From Alphaproteobacteria bacterium (lineage in GTDB: Bacteria; Pseudomonadota; Alphaproteobacteria; SP197), in contig JAJEBJ010000101.1 of assembly GCA_022822575.1 (NCBI GenBank), positions 1 through 13,646 of the forward strand: 13,646 nucleotides of DNA. The letters are read 5' to 3'. This document shows, piece after piece, positions 7,837 through 13,646 of the stretch. The position numbers and the translations under genes were made by a program. How positions within the stretch are numbered: the stretch's first letter is position 1; each line of letters starts with the position of its first letter. The notes under the pieces were generated by a model. The model had not been told where the DNA came from. It saw only the letters and a program-made list of their open reading frames with translations, and ran no database searches.

Positions 7837-8229
7837 TCAATTGATCCGCCGGGCCTGCCAGGGGCTGTCCAGGGAAAAGGCAGGGACCACGGCGTCGAAC
7901 ATCTCCCCCGATTCGGCCTGCATCTGGTAGGTCCCGGCCATGATGCCCGATGGCGTCGAAAGCGGCGTCCCGGACGTGTATTCGAAGGATTCACCAGGCT
8001 GGAGGACTGGCTGCTCCCCTACGACACCGGGCCCCTGCACCTCCTGGAGCCGCCCCCGTCCGTCGGTGATCTTCCAGTGGCGGGTCAGAAGCTGCACGGT
8101 TTCCTCGCCCTCGTTGACGATCCTGACCTGGTAGGCCCACACGAAGTGGCTGCTGTCCGGCTCGGACTGACTCTCGAGGTAGACCGGGTTGACCGAGATG
8201 CGCACACCGCGGGTCACTTCTTCATACAT
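7837..8229 (-). CDS. apaG: ApaG domain protein
   Basis: A small (130 aa) beta-sandwich protein of the ApaG/DUF525 family. ApaG is linked in enterobacteria to Co2+/Mg2+ resistance, but its biochemical role is not settled. The signature block is clear: GPGVVGEQPVLQPGE (about 66-80), then FEYTSGTPLSTPSG (about 81-94) and GTYQMQ. I chose the ATG at 8229 because GGAGAG lies 7 nt upstream and the length is normal for the family. The frame stays open 20 codons further, but that part has no family character. It is the first gene of the minus-strand series and diverges from the tRNA gene across a 115-bp gap. That gap holds a TTGACC (-35-like) at 8284-8289 on the minus strand, but no convincing -10 element. 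Confidence 0.93.
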   Translation of the reverse strand: MYEEVTRGVRISVNPVYLESQSEPDSSHFVWAYQVRIVNEGEETVQLLTRHWKITDGRGRLQEVQGPGVVGEQPVLQPGESFEYTSGTPLSTPSGIMAGTYQMQAESGEMFDAVVPAFSLDSPWQARRIN

Positions 8230-8344
8230 GGTCCATCTCTCCGGACAGGCGACAGGGACAACGGTGCAGCGGTCGGCATGTCGGGTCAACCCATGCAGTG
8301 TGCCGGTTGCAGCGTCTTGGGAGTCCGGAATAGAGTGACCGAGA

Positions 8345-8418
8345 GCGGGTGTAGTTCAATGGCAGAACGAAAGCTTCCCAAGCTTTAGACGAGGGTTCGA
8401 TTCCCTTCACCCGCTCCA
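8345..8418 (+). tRNA. tRNA-Gly, anticodon CCC
   Basis: A complete 74-nt cloverleaf can be drawn. Acceptor GCGGGTG (8345-8351) pairs with CACCCGC (8408-8414). D stem GTTC (8354-8357) pairs with GAAC (8365-8368). The anticodon stem AAAGC/GCTTT (8370-8374/8382-8386) encloses loop TTCCCAA, placing anticodon CCC at 8377-8379. T stem GAGGG/CCCTT encloses TTCGATT (8396-8402). The discriminator is T8415 and the CCA end is encoded (8416-8418). Anticodon CCC reads GGG glycine codons. A weak promoter-like pair, TTGCAG (8307-8312) and TAGAGT (8331-8336) with 18-nt spacing, would give only a very short leader. The 3' end is 1 nt from the stop codon of the convergent reductase gene. I see no terminator between them. 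Confidence 0.96.
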
Positions 8419-8419
8419 C

Positions 8420-9406
8420 TCATGACGATTGACTGTAGAGTCCGAGCAGTTCGGCCTTCTGTCGCACCAGCGCCAGAATGATGTCGATCGTCGGCGTGGG
8501 ATTTCCGGCGATCTCACCCAGTTCCTGAACCGAGGAAACCAGCGCATCGATCTCCATGGGCCGGCCCTGTTCGAGATCCTGGAGCATGCTTGTGCGGTGC
8601 GCACCGACGGCCCCGGCTCCATCGATCCGCCTGTCCACGTCGATGGCGAACCGTACCCCCAGGGTTTCCGCGACCGTGCGGGCTTCCGTCATCATCGTGC
8701 GGCACAGTTGGCGGACGTCCGGATCGCCGGCCATCTCTTCAAGAGTGGCGCCGGTCAATGCGGAGACCGGATTGAAGCAGAGATTGCCCCACAGCTTCAC
8801 CCAGATGTCGTCACGAATCCTTGTTCGCACCGGCGCCTTGAGCCCGTTCTCGCGCATCATCAGCGCCAGGTTGCGCGTGCGCTCAGTGGCTTCGCCCGAT
8901 GGCTCTCCAAGGAAGAAGCGATCGCCGGCCAGATGACGCACCACGCCGGGAGCGGCGATCTCGCATGCCGGAAACACGACGCACCCGATGGCGCGTTCGG
9001 GGCCAATGCCGTCCCACTGAACGTCACCGGGATCGACACTCCGGAGGCGATGGTCGCTCCACGCACCGTCAAGACCGTGAAAGTACCACCACGGAACCCC
9101 GTTGACGGCCGTCACGACAGCCGTCTCGGGTGCCAGCATGGCCTGCATGGGTCCGACAACCGCGGGCACCGAGTGAGCCTTGAGGGTGATGATGACGTAG
9201 TCCTGCGGTCCGGCATCCCGCGGGTCGTCAGTGGCCCTGATGCGGCGGGTCTGCCGCCCGTCCGCCGACTCCAGGGTCAATCCGTCCTTCCGGATGGCCT
9301 CGAGGTGTGGTCCACGGGCAATGAGCGTGATCTCGGCACCGCTCCCGGCAAGCATGAATCCAAGGTAGCCGCCGATGGCACCGGCGCCGTAGATCGCGAT
9401 TCTCAT
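8420..9406 (-). CDS. Ketopantoate reductase (ApbA/PanE) family oxidoreductase
   Basis: An NAD(P)H-dependent 2-dehydropantoate 2-reductase family member of 328 residues. The N-terminal Rossmann motif is GAGAIGG (7-13). The catalytic set matches the PanE pattern: Lys204 in IWVKLWGN, Asn208 and Asn212 at +4 and +8, and Glu285 in PMEIDAL, 81 residues after the lysine (80 in the E. coli enzyme). An NGVPWW segment (102-107) replaces the plain NG of the conserved loop. The start codon overlaps the upstream ligase stop as ATGA (9403-9406), so the two are coupled. It may be the housekeeping panE. However, its place in a radical SAM/acyl-ligase operon, rather than with panB or panC, suggests a specialised 2-oxo-acid reductase. 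No gene symbol is given for that reason. Confidence 0.88.
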   Translation of the reverse strand: MRIAIYGAGAIGGYLGFMLAGSGAEITLIARGPHLEAIRKDGLTLESADGRQTRRIRATDDPRDAGPQDYVIITLKAHSVPAVVGPMQAMLAPETAVVTAVNGVPWWYFHGLDGAWSDHRLRSVDPGDVQWDGIGPERAIGCVVFPACEIAAPGVVRHLAGDRFFLGEPSGEATERTRNLALMMRENGLKAPVRTRIRDDIWVKLWGNLCFNPVSALTGATLEEMAGDPDVRQLCRTMMTEARTVAETLGVRFAIDVDRRIDGAGAVGAHRTSMLQDLEQGRPMEIDALVSSVQELGEIAGNPTPTIDIILALVRQKAELLGLYSQSS

Positions 9407-10899
9407 GGCGCGAGTCCGAGTTTTGCGGCAAGTCCTATGCGTTGCAGTTTGCCGGTTGCTCCCTTGGGAATCTCATCGAGGATGACAACCTTGCGGGGAA
9501 CCTTGAAGGCGGCAAGGCGTGCGCCTGCAAAGGACCGCAGCGATGCCTCTGATGGAGTCTCTTCGTCCTTGGGCACGATGGCAACGGCGACCTCTTCGCC
9601 GAGCGTGGCGTGGGGGACGGCGAATGTGACCGCCTGATCGACAGCGGGGTGTGTCATCAGGACCTCGTCCACCTCAAGGGGGCTGATCTTCTCGCCTCCC
9701 CGGTTGATGATCTCCTTTAGGCGCCCGGTGAGCCACAGATAGCCCCTGTCATCGAGCAGGCCCTGATCGCCCGTGCGGAACCAGCCATCGACGAAGGCCG
9801 TTCCGTTGGCGGCATCGTTGTTCTCGTAGCCACGGGTGACATTGGCGCCGCGGATGACGACCTCGCCGGTCTCTCCGGCTGGAAGGAGACGACCGTCCTC
9901 TTCATCCATGATCGCCACCTCCGGCCCTGCGGCTATGCCCACCGAGCCGGCATGCCTTGGGGCCGGGGGAAGAGGATTGGACGTCATCTGATGGGATGCC
10001 TCGGTCATGCCGTAGGATTCGATCACCGGGCAGCCGAAGGTCATCTCGAGTTCTTCCATGACTCGCGACGGCAGCGATGCCGATGATGACCGGATGAGCC
10101 GCAGATTCATGGAGGCCAGCGTCGTGGCGTTGCGTGGCGCACGGGCGAGAATCGCCTGGTGCATGGTGGGAACGGCCGTGTACCAGGTGGGCCGGACATC
10201 CTCGCACCAGGAGAAGAACTTCAAGGGATTGAATCCCGGGGCACAGTGAACGCTGGCGCCGGCCCGCATGGTCGACAGCACGGCCCCCACAAGTCCGTGA
10301 ATGTGGAAAAGGGGCATGACGTTGAGAGTCCGGTCATCGGGAGACAGCGAGAGGCTCCGTGCGATGTTCGCGGCCGAGGCGGCGAGATTGTCCCGCGACA
10401 GGGGCACGATCTTGGGCCGCGACGTGGTTCCCGAGGTGTGGAGAACGAGCGCCGTCCCGGCATCGTAGGTGACCGCGCGGCGACCCGGTTCCTCGCGCAA
10501 GCGCAAGGTGAAGGCGCCGGCTCTCGCGTCCTCGCTGGCGCAAGCCTCCGCCAGTCCCATGCCCAGATCGCGCGCCACGGCGATAGCGTCGGACTTGGAC
10601 CCTTCCTCGACAATCAGCAGCCTGGCATCGAGATCCTCGAGATAGAACCTGAATTCGTCCGCGCGATAGGCCGGATTGAGCGGTGCGGCGGTGAGACCTG
10701 AGGCAACGCCGAGAAAGGCCGAGGCCATCTCGGGACCATTGGGAAGGACGAGGGCGATGCGGTCGCCTTCGGCGAGACCGGCATGACCGAGAATGTCCCG
10801 GGTATCGGAGATCTGTTCTGCAAGGCCGCGATAGCTCATCGCATGGCGTCCTGGAGCACCGATGGCCGGAGCATCGGCCGCGCCCATGAGGTCGATCAT
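9403..10899 (-). CDS. AMP-forming acyl-CoA synthetase, oxalate--CoA ligase-like
   Basis: An ANL superfamily enzyme of 498 residues that activates a carboxylate with ATP and transfers it to CoA or another thiol. Core motifs in order: HTSGTTSRPKIVPLS (154-168), SYGMTEASHQ (295-304), WFRTGDQG (373-380), GRLKEIINRGGEKISP (392-407) and the adenylation lysine at 484 in KGATGK. The MPLFHIHGL (195-203), TWYTAVPTMHQ (238-248) and MTSNPLPP (305-312) segments resemble the Pcs60/AAE3 oxalyl-CoA synthetases, suggesting a small dicarboxylate or short acyl substrate. This is family similarity read by eye. I preferred the ATG at 10899, which overlaps the radical SAM stop by 1 nt (TGATG); a GTG one codon earlier is possible. 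No oxalyl-CoA decarboxylase or formyl-CoA transferase is nearby, so oxalate breakdown is not supported by context. Confidence 0.9.
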   Translation of the reverse strand: MIDLMGAADAPAIGAPGRHAMSYRGLAEQISDTRDILGHAGLAEGDRIALVLPNGPEMASAFLGVASGLTAAPLNPAYRADEFRFYLEDLDARLLIVEEGSKSDAIAVARDLGMGLAEACASEDARAGAFTLRLREEPGRRAVTYDAGTALVLHTSGTTSRPKIVPLSRDNLAASAANIARSLSLSPDDRTLNVMPLFHIHGLVGAVLSTMRAGASVHCAPGFNPLKFFSWCEDVRPTWYTAVPTMHQAILARAPRNATTLASMNLRLIRSSSASLPSRVMEELEMTFGCPVIESYGMTEASHQMTSNPLPPAPRHAGSVGIAAGPEVAIMDEEDGRLLPAGETGEVVIRGANVTRGYENNDAANGTAFVDGWFRTGDQGLLDDRGYLWLTGRLKEIINRGGEKISPLEVDEVLMTHPAVDQAVTFAVPHATLGEEVAVAIVPKDEETPSEASLRSFAGARLAAFKVPRKVVILDEIPKGATGKLQRIGLAAKLGLAP

Positions 10900-11912
10900 C
10901 ACGCTTGCCCGAGTCGTTCCTGGCGGGCCGATTCGATCATCGGGCCAAGGACCTTGTCGTGAAACCTGTCGCAGCCGATGCAGAGATTCCGGTAGGAACG
11001 GCCTTGCGGGGTGTCAATCTGCGACTCGGCGAGGAAACGCTCCGTTGACCAGCCGAATGCGTGTCCCATCGTCTCCGGCTTCCCCCGGTTGATGGCCTTG
11101 TAGACCGGATGATCGCGCAGGCTGTCGATGATGTCATCGAGGCGTTCGTGGACGAGATTGCCGATGGGAAGGCGCGTCTTGAGGCAACAGGGATAGACAT
11201 CTCCGGTGGGTTCGATGGAGACCTCCGAGCCTGTCCGGCCCCTCTCGAGAAAATTCAGTCCGCCGGACCAGGCATTGCAGAAATTGTCCTCCATGCCGGC
11301 ACGCGACAGGCCGTTCTTCCAGGCGCGTCCGCGAGGCCACAGCTTGCCGATCCAGGTACCCTCGTTGGCTCCGAAGATGTTGAAGAGAGGCGGGCTGTCA
11401 TCACCGGGGAGCCCGTTCCCGGCTTCGCGCACGCCCGCGGCCTCGAACATGGCGAGCAGCTTTTCGCGCAGGGCCCTGGCACGATCGGGACGATTGATGC
11501 CGACATGGTAACTGTCGAAGCCCGAGATCGAGACCGTGCTCACGTTCCTGGCGAGGAGTTCGTCAAGAATGCGTGGCGTCAGGCGGTCTCCTGTTGTCTG
11601 CACGACGAGATGCACCGCGCCGTGATAGCGCGAAGCGATGGCTTCCAGGGCCGGATAGAGCACGGACTTGCGGACCGGCTCCAGCAGCACCTCGCCTCCC
11701 GAAACGATGATGCGCCCCTTCACCATTTCTCCGGTGGGGGCGGTGACCATCATGCTTTCGGGAAGATGATCGATGATCCGGGGAACGTTGGTCTGCGACT
11801 GCTCCACCACCTGCTTGAGTTCGTCCCGGACATAGGGGCGGAAACGGTCGTCATAGCAATGACGACAGCGCCGGTGGCACAGCCACGTCAACACAAAGTA
11901 GATCGATTCCAT
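10899..11912 (-). CDS. Radical SAM protein with Cys-rich SPASM-like C-terminus
   Basis: A 337-residue radical SAM enzyme. The [4Fe-4S]/SAM motif is C12-X3-C16-X2-C19 in LCHRRCRHCYDD, with the SAM-contact GGE at 72-74 in VSGGEVLLEP. The C-terminal part has further cysteines in SPASM-like order: Cys212 (NFCNAW), Cys242-Cys243 (DVYPCCLKT) followed by PIGNL, and Cys311/Cys314 (LCIGCD). These are enough to hold at least one extra Fe-S cluster, as in peptide- or small-molecule-modifying enzymes. I chose the ATG at 11912 because the fold begins right there. However, no clear ribosome site precedes it, and the frame continues without a stop back to a TGA at 12120-12122, including a GTG at 12080. It heads an operon with the ligase and the reductase. 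The substrate is unknown. Confidence 0.88.
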   Translation of the reverse strand: MESIYFVLTWLCHRRCRHCYDDRFRPYVRDELKQVVEQSQTNVPRIIDHLPESMMVTAPTGEMVKGRIIVSGGEVLLEPVRKSVLYPALEAIASRYHGAVHLVVQTTGDRLTPRILDELLARNVSTVSISGFDSYHVGINRPDRARALREKLLAMFEAAGVREAGNGLPGDDSPPLFNIFGANEGTWIGKLWPRGRAWKNGLSRAGMEDNFCNAWSGGLNFLERGRTGSEVSIEPTGDVYPCCLKTRLPIGNLVHERLDDIIDSLRDHPVYKAINRGKPETMGHAFGWSTERFLAESQIDTPQGRSYRNLCIGCDRFHDKVLGPMIESARQERLGQA

Positions 11913-12357
11913 GCGTTGCCGCCCGATGCACTGGGGGAGGGGCTCATATGACCTGCATTTCCCCTGTGACGCAACATCGTGCAGGTGCGGCCGTTGCGCG
12001 GGCGTGACGCTGTACAGATTCCTGTCGGTCTCTTGCCACAGTTCTGACGCAACATGTTTCGGCTGCAAAAAGCGACGCACCGCGAAGTGCCGGAGCGCCC
12101 GGATTCCGGCTGCATCCCTTCAAGGGCCACCGTGCGTGCCAATGGAGCATTCGCGTTTGCCGAATGGCAAGGCGAGGATGTCGGGGAACACGGCACCAGC
12201 GCCACCGGACGGGGCACCGTCCTGGCCGCTGCCGTTTGCCCGTTTCGGACAAGCGTCACGCCGTCCGGTACGCGACGCAGGGTGGGTGACGTGGACTGAT
12301 GCACCTGCTGTGGCATGAAATCCAGGCTCACGTTCTTGGCGAGTAACACAATGCATG
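11913..12357. other. Gene-poor divergent region between radical SAM operon and abiE
   Basis: About 445 bp without a gene I can support. It must carry the radical SAM operon promoter. A weak minus-strand candidate is TTGCGT (plus 11969-11974), 17 nt, TCATAT (plus 11946-11951), which would give a leader of roughly 27 nt. Other visible structure: an inverted repeat ACCTGCA (11951-11957) / TGCAGGT (11980-11986); repeated TGACGC words; a GCCGGA/TCCGGC hairpin (12089-12094/12105-12110); and a GGACGG-GGCA-CCGTCC hairpin (12207-12222) without a T run on either side. On the plus strand an ATG at 11948 has a GGAGG 7 nt upstream and a 19-codon frame ending at 12007. On the minus strand the radical SAM frame stays open as far as 12119. 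Confidence 0.6.
11967..12055. repeat. Direct repeat TGACGCAACAT, two exact copies plus a partial third
   Basis: The 11-bp word TGACGCAACAT occurs exactly at 11967-11977 and 12045-12055. A partial copy, TGACGCTGTACA, lies between them at 12005-12016. The starts are 38 and 40 bp apart. The leftmost copy lies inside an inverted repeat (ACCTGCA/TGCAGGT) and overlaps the weak -35-like element for the radical SAM operon, so the words could be regulator sites. If the radical SAM protein starts further upstream, the same bases would encode repeated Val-Ala-Ser. The repeats are plainly visible, but any function is inference. Confidence 0.5.
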
Positions 12358-12400
12358 TTGACAAATCCGCATATAAAGCGGATAAACGCCTATGCTTTAT
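12358..12400 (+). promoter_or_regulatory. abiE promoter with overlapping inverted repeats (likely operator)
   Basis: A consensus -35 TTGACA (12358-12363), a 17-nt spacer and -10 GATAAA (12381-12386) put the expected start of transcription at about 12392-12394, on the ATG of the antitoxin gene. A second possible -10, TATAAA (12372-12377), lacks a matching -35. Two inverted repeats overlay the promoter: ATCCGC (12365-12370) / GCGGAT (12378-12383) with a 7-nt spacer, and ATAAAGC (12373-12379) / GCTTTAT (12394-12400) with a 14-nt spacer. AbiEi antitoxins are known to repress their own promoter by binding inverted repeats, so these are good operator candidates. The stretch is clearly more AT-rich than its surroundings. 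Confidence 0.65.
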
Positions 12401-13219
12401 GATCGTCGATCCACCCTGTCCGGTTATGTGGCCGGTCTGCTCTCCACGGGTCGTACGACCTTCACCTCCGACGAGGCCGAGCAGGCGCTGGGCGTCGGGC
12501 ACGGTGCGTTTCTGGATGCCGCGGAACGGTTACAGCGTCGCAAGGCGTTGTTCAATCCGCGACAGGGCTTCTATGTCGTCGTCCCGCCGCAGTTCGCGTC
12601 ATGGGGAGCGCCACCGCCAGCCTGGTACATCGACTCGCTCATGTACCGCGAAGGTCCGGCCTACTACGTTGGACTACTCAAGGCGGCCGAATTGCATGGA
12701 GCGACGCACCAGGCGGTCATGGAGTATCAGATCGTCACGGAGAAGCGCCTGCCGAGGATCCGCGCCGGCCGCAGCATGATTGTCTTCTACTTCCGCAAGG
12801 ATATGGAAGCGGTGACGATGGGAATCGAGGACCGCAAGACCGATACCGGCGCAATGAAGGTCTCGTCTGCCGCGCTGACCGCCCTCGACCTGCTTCGTTA
12901 TCCGCAGGCGTCAGGCGGCATGGACAATGTCGCCACGGTCCTCTCCGATCTCGAACGCAAGATCGACCCTGAGCAGCTTGCCGCATTGTCAAAGGTCGTG
13001 GCGCGGCCCGTTGTGCAGCGTCTGGGGTATCTTCTGGACCATCTCGGCAAAGGCGAACTGACGGGGCCGATGCAGGAGTCCCTATGGGCACGCGGGTCTT
13101 TGCCCTGGACCGAGCTCGACCGGCAGGAGGCAAAGGACCCGGATTTCACGCCCAAGCTGCTCCAGCGCGATGTCCGATGGCGGATCGTTGCGCGCCGTCT
13201 GCCTCAGGTCGACGCATGA
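12392..13219 (+). CDS. abiEi: AbiEi-like antitoxin of a type IV toxin-antitoxin system
   Basis: The 275-residue product resembles the AbiEi antitoxin/transcriptional repressor family. The N-terminal ~65 residues look like a winged helix-turn-helix: TFTSDEAEQALGVGHGAF (about 23-40), then a basic recognition part RLQRRKALFNPRQGFYVV. The middle block GPAYYVGLLKAAELHGATHQ (88-107) and KRLPRIRAGRSMIVFYF (118-134) are typical of the family. In AbiE systems the antitoxin does not bind the toxin; it represses the operon and counteracts the toxin's effect. The ATG at 12392 has no Shine-Dalgarno sequence and sits where transcription should begin, suggesting a leaderless message. Its stop overlaps the toxin start as ATGA. 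Assignment is by sequence character plus the downstream nucleotidyltransferase. Confidence 0.85.
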   Translation: MLYDRRSTLSGYVAGLLSTGRTTFTSDEAEQALGVGHGAFLDAAERLQRRKALFNPRQGFYVVVPPQFASWGAPPPAWYIDSLMYREGPAYYVGLLKAAELHGATHQAVMEYQIVTEKRLPRIRAGRSMIVFYFRKDMEAVTMGIEDRKTDTGAMKVSSAALTALDLLRYPQASGGMDNVATVLSDLERKIDPEQLAALSKVVARPVVQRLGYLLDHLGKGELTGPMQESLWARGSLPWTELDRQEAKDPDFTPKLLQRDVRWRIVARRLPQVDA

Positions 13220-13646
13220 TCCCGATGCAGAACATCGTTGCCTGGGGCAATGTGGTTCCCTGGGCCGATCAGAGACAGGTCGAACAGGGCCTCATTATCG
13301 GCCGTGCTCTGGTGGAGATCTTCTCCGACAACATGCTGCACGCAGCATTACGGGTTCGCGGCGGGACGGCGCTCAACAAGCTGCATTTCCCGAAGCCGAT
13401 GCGCTATTCCGAGGATATCGACCTGGTCCGGACTTCCGGCGGACCGATCGGTCCCATCCTTGATCGGCTGCGTGTCGTTCTGGAGCCATGGTTGGGGCGA
13501 GGGCGATTCGATCAGAGTTCTGTTGCGCCGAAGTTTCGCTTCCGGGTCGATGCTGAAGACGGCAGTGGCGTGCCGATCCGGCTGAAGGTCGAGATCAACA
13601 CCCGCGAGACCCAGGCCTTCGACGGCCCGGCGTCGTTGCCGTTGAT
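13216..13646 (+). CDS. abiEii: AbiEii nucleotidyltransferase toxin, 5' part (3' end outside window)
   Basis: Toxin partner of a type IV toxin-antitoxin pair, a DNA polymerase beta-type nucleotidyltransferase (AbiEii/AbiGii family). The reading frame from the ATG at 13216 is open to the window edge, giving 143 complete codons. Visible motifs are RGGTALNKLHF (48-58; the nucleotide-binding GG(S/T) motif), RYSEDIDLV (63-71; metal-binding Asp67 and Asp69) and LKVEINTRE (123-131; a further conserved Lys block). These three blocks in this order are diagnostic for the family. Related toxins (MenT) block tRNA by adding nucleotides to its 3' end; whether this one does is not shown here. The start overlaps the antitoxin stop as ATGA, so expression is coupled. 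The C-terminal half cannot be judged. Confidence 0.93.
   Translation, partial: MIPMQNIVAWGNVVPWADQRQVEQGLIIGRALVEIFSDNMLHAALRVRGGTALNKLHFPKPMRYSEDIDLVRTSGGPIGPILDRLRVVLEPWLGRGRFDQSSVAPKFRFRVDAEDGSGVPIRLKVEINTRETQAFDGPASLPL

Noticed and set aside
7829..7838. 10-nt match (ACGAGGGTTC) to the T-arm region of the tRNA-Gly gene
   Set aside because: The match stops after the T-loop start, and it lies on the wrong (5') side of the tRNA for an attachment repeat. Likely chance.
7798..7860. 9-bp inverted repeat TGGCAGGCC / GGCCTGCCA around the apaG stop
   Set aside because: The loop is 45 nt, one arm is inside apaG coding sequence, and there is no T run. Too weak to call a terminator or regulator of folE.
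6958..8388. Plus-strand open frame (476 codons) covering trkH start, folE, apaG and part of the tRNA
   Set aside because: It runs across three recognisable genes on the other strand and ends inside the tRNA; it cannot be a real gene.
8429..9637. Plus-strand open frame (402 codons)
   Set aside because: Antisense shadow of the reductase and the ligase; no motif.
11911..12318. Plus-strand Cys-rich open frame (135 codons) that looks vaguely like a zinc ribbon
   Set aside because: No ribosome site, and it begins opposite the radical SAM start. The Cys clusters do not form a regular CxxC pairing, and the repeated Asp-Ala-Thr comes from the DNA repeat.
11888..12502. Minus-strand open frame (204 codons) crossing the abiE promoter and entering the radical SAM start
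   Set aside because: It overlaps both the AbiEi coding start and the radical SAM start in another frame. Composition is Ser/Pro/Arg/Thr-rich and there is no ribosome site.
1..13646. CRISPR arrays, insertion sequences, rRNA genes, integrase or transposase genes
   Set aside because: No regularly spaced repeats with spacers, no terminal inverted repeats flanking a transposase-like frame, and no matching protein motifs were seen on either strand.

Overview
The window (about 63-65% GC by eye) looks like chromosomal DNA of an alphaproteobacterium. The basis is the tightly packed argD-argF-hslO cluster with apaG and folE nearby, the high GC, and the protein sequences themselves. I infer a Rhodospirillales-like host, but the order is not proven. 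The left two thirds is a compact housekeeping region. The right third is accessory in character.

Layout. Positions 1-3124 (+) hold a probable operon: the 3' part of argD (acetylornithine aminotransferase), argF (ornithine carbamoyltransferase), hslO (redox chaperone Hsp33) and a small lipoprotein. Every junction overlaps (ATGA at argD/argF, 16 nt at argF/hslO, 1 nt at hslO/lipoprotein). It converges at about 3125-3169 on a minus-strand series read from the right: apaG (8229-7837), folE (7776-7171), trkH (7136-5685), an ArgE-like M20 deacylase (5682-4540) and an amidase-signature hydrolase (4543-3170). Arginine-pathway genes (argD, argF, argE) therefore sit on both arms of a convergent pair. 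A tRNA-Gly(CCC) gene lies at 8345-8418 (+), divergent from apaG.

Right of the tRNA, a three-gene minus-strand operon runs from 11912 down to 8420: a radical SAM protein with a Cys-rich C-terminal region, an oxalate--CoA-ligase-like acyl-activating enzyme, and a ketopantoate-reductase-family oxidoreductase. The junctions overlap by 1 and 4 nt, so the three are probably made together. I do not recognise this combination as a described pathway, and it is the best candidate here for an undescribed system.

A gene-poor divergent region (about 11913-12391) separates this operon from a type IV toxin-antitoxin pair of the AbiE kind at the right edge: an AbiEi-like antitoxin (12392-13219) and the start of an AbiEii nucleotidyltransferase toxin (13216 to the edge). 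The abiE promoter is unusually readable: TTGACA, 17 nt, GATAAA, with inverted repeats in it, placed so that transcription would start at or next to the ATG. No transposase, integrase, CRISPR array or rRNA is visible.
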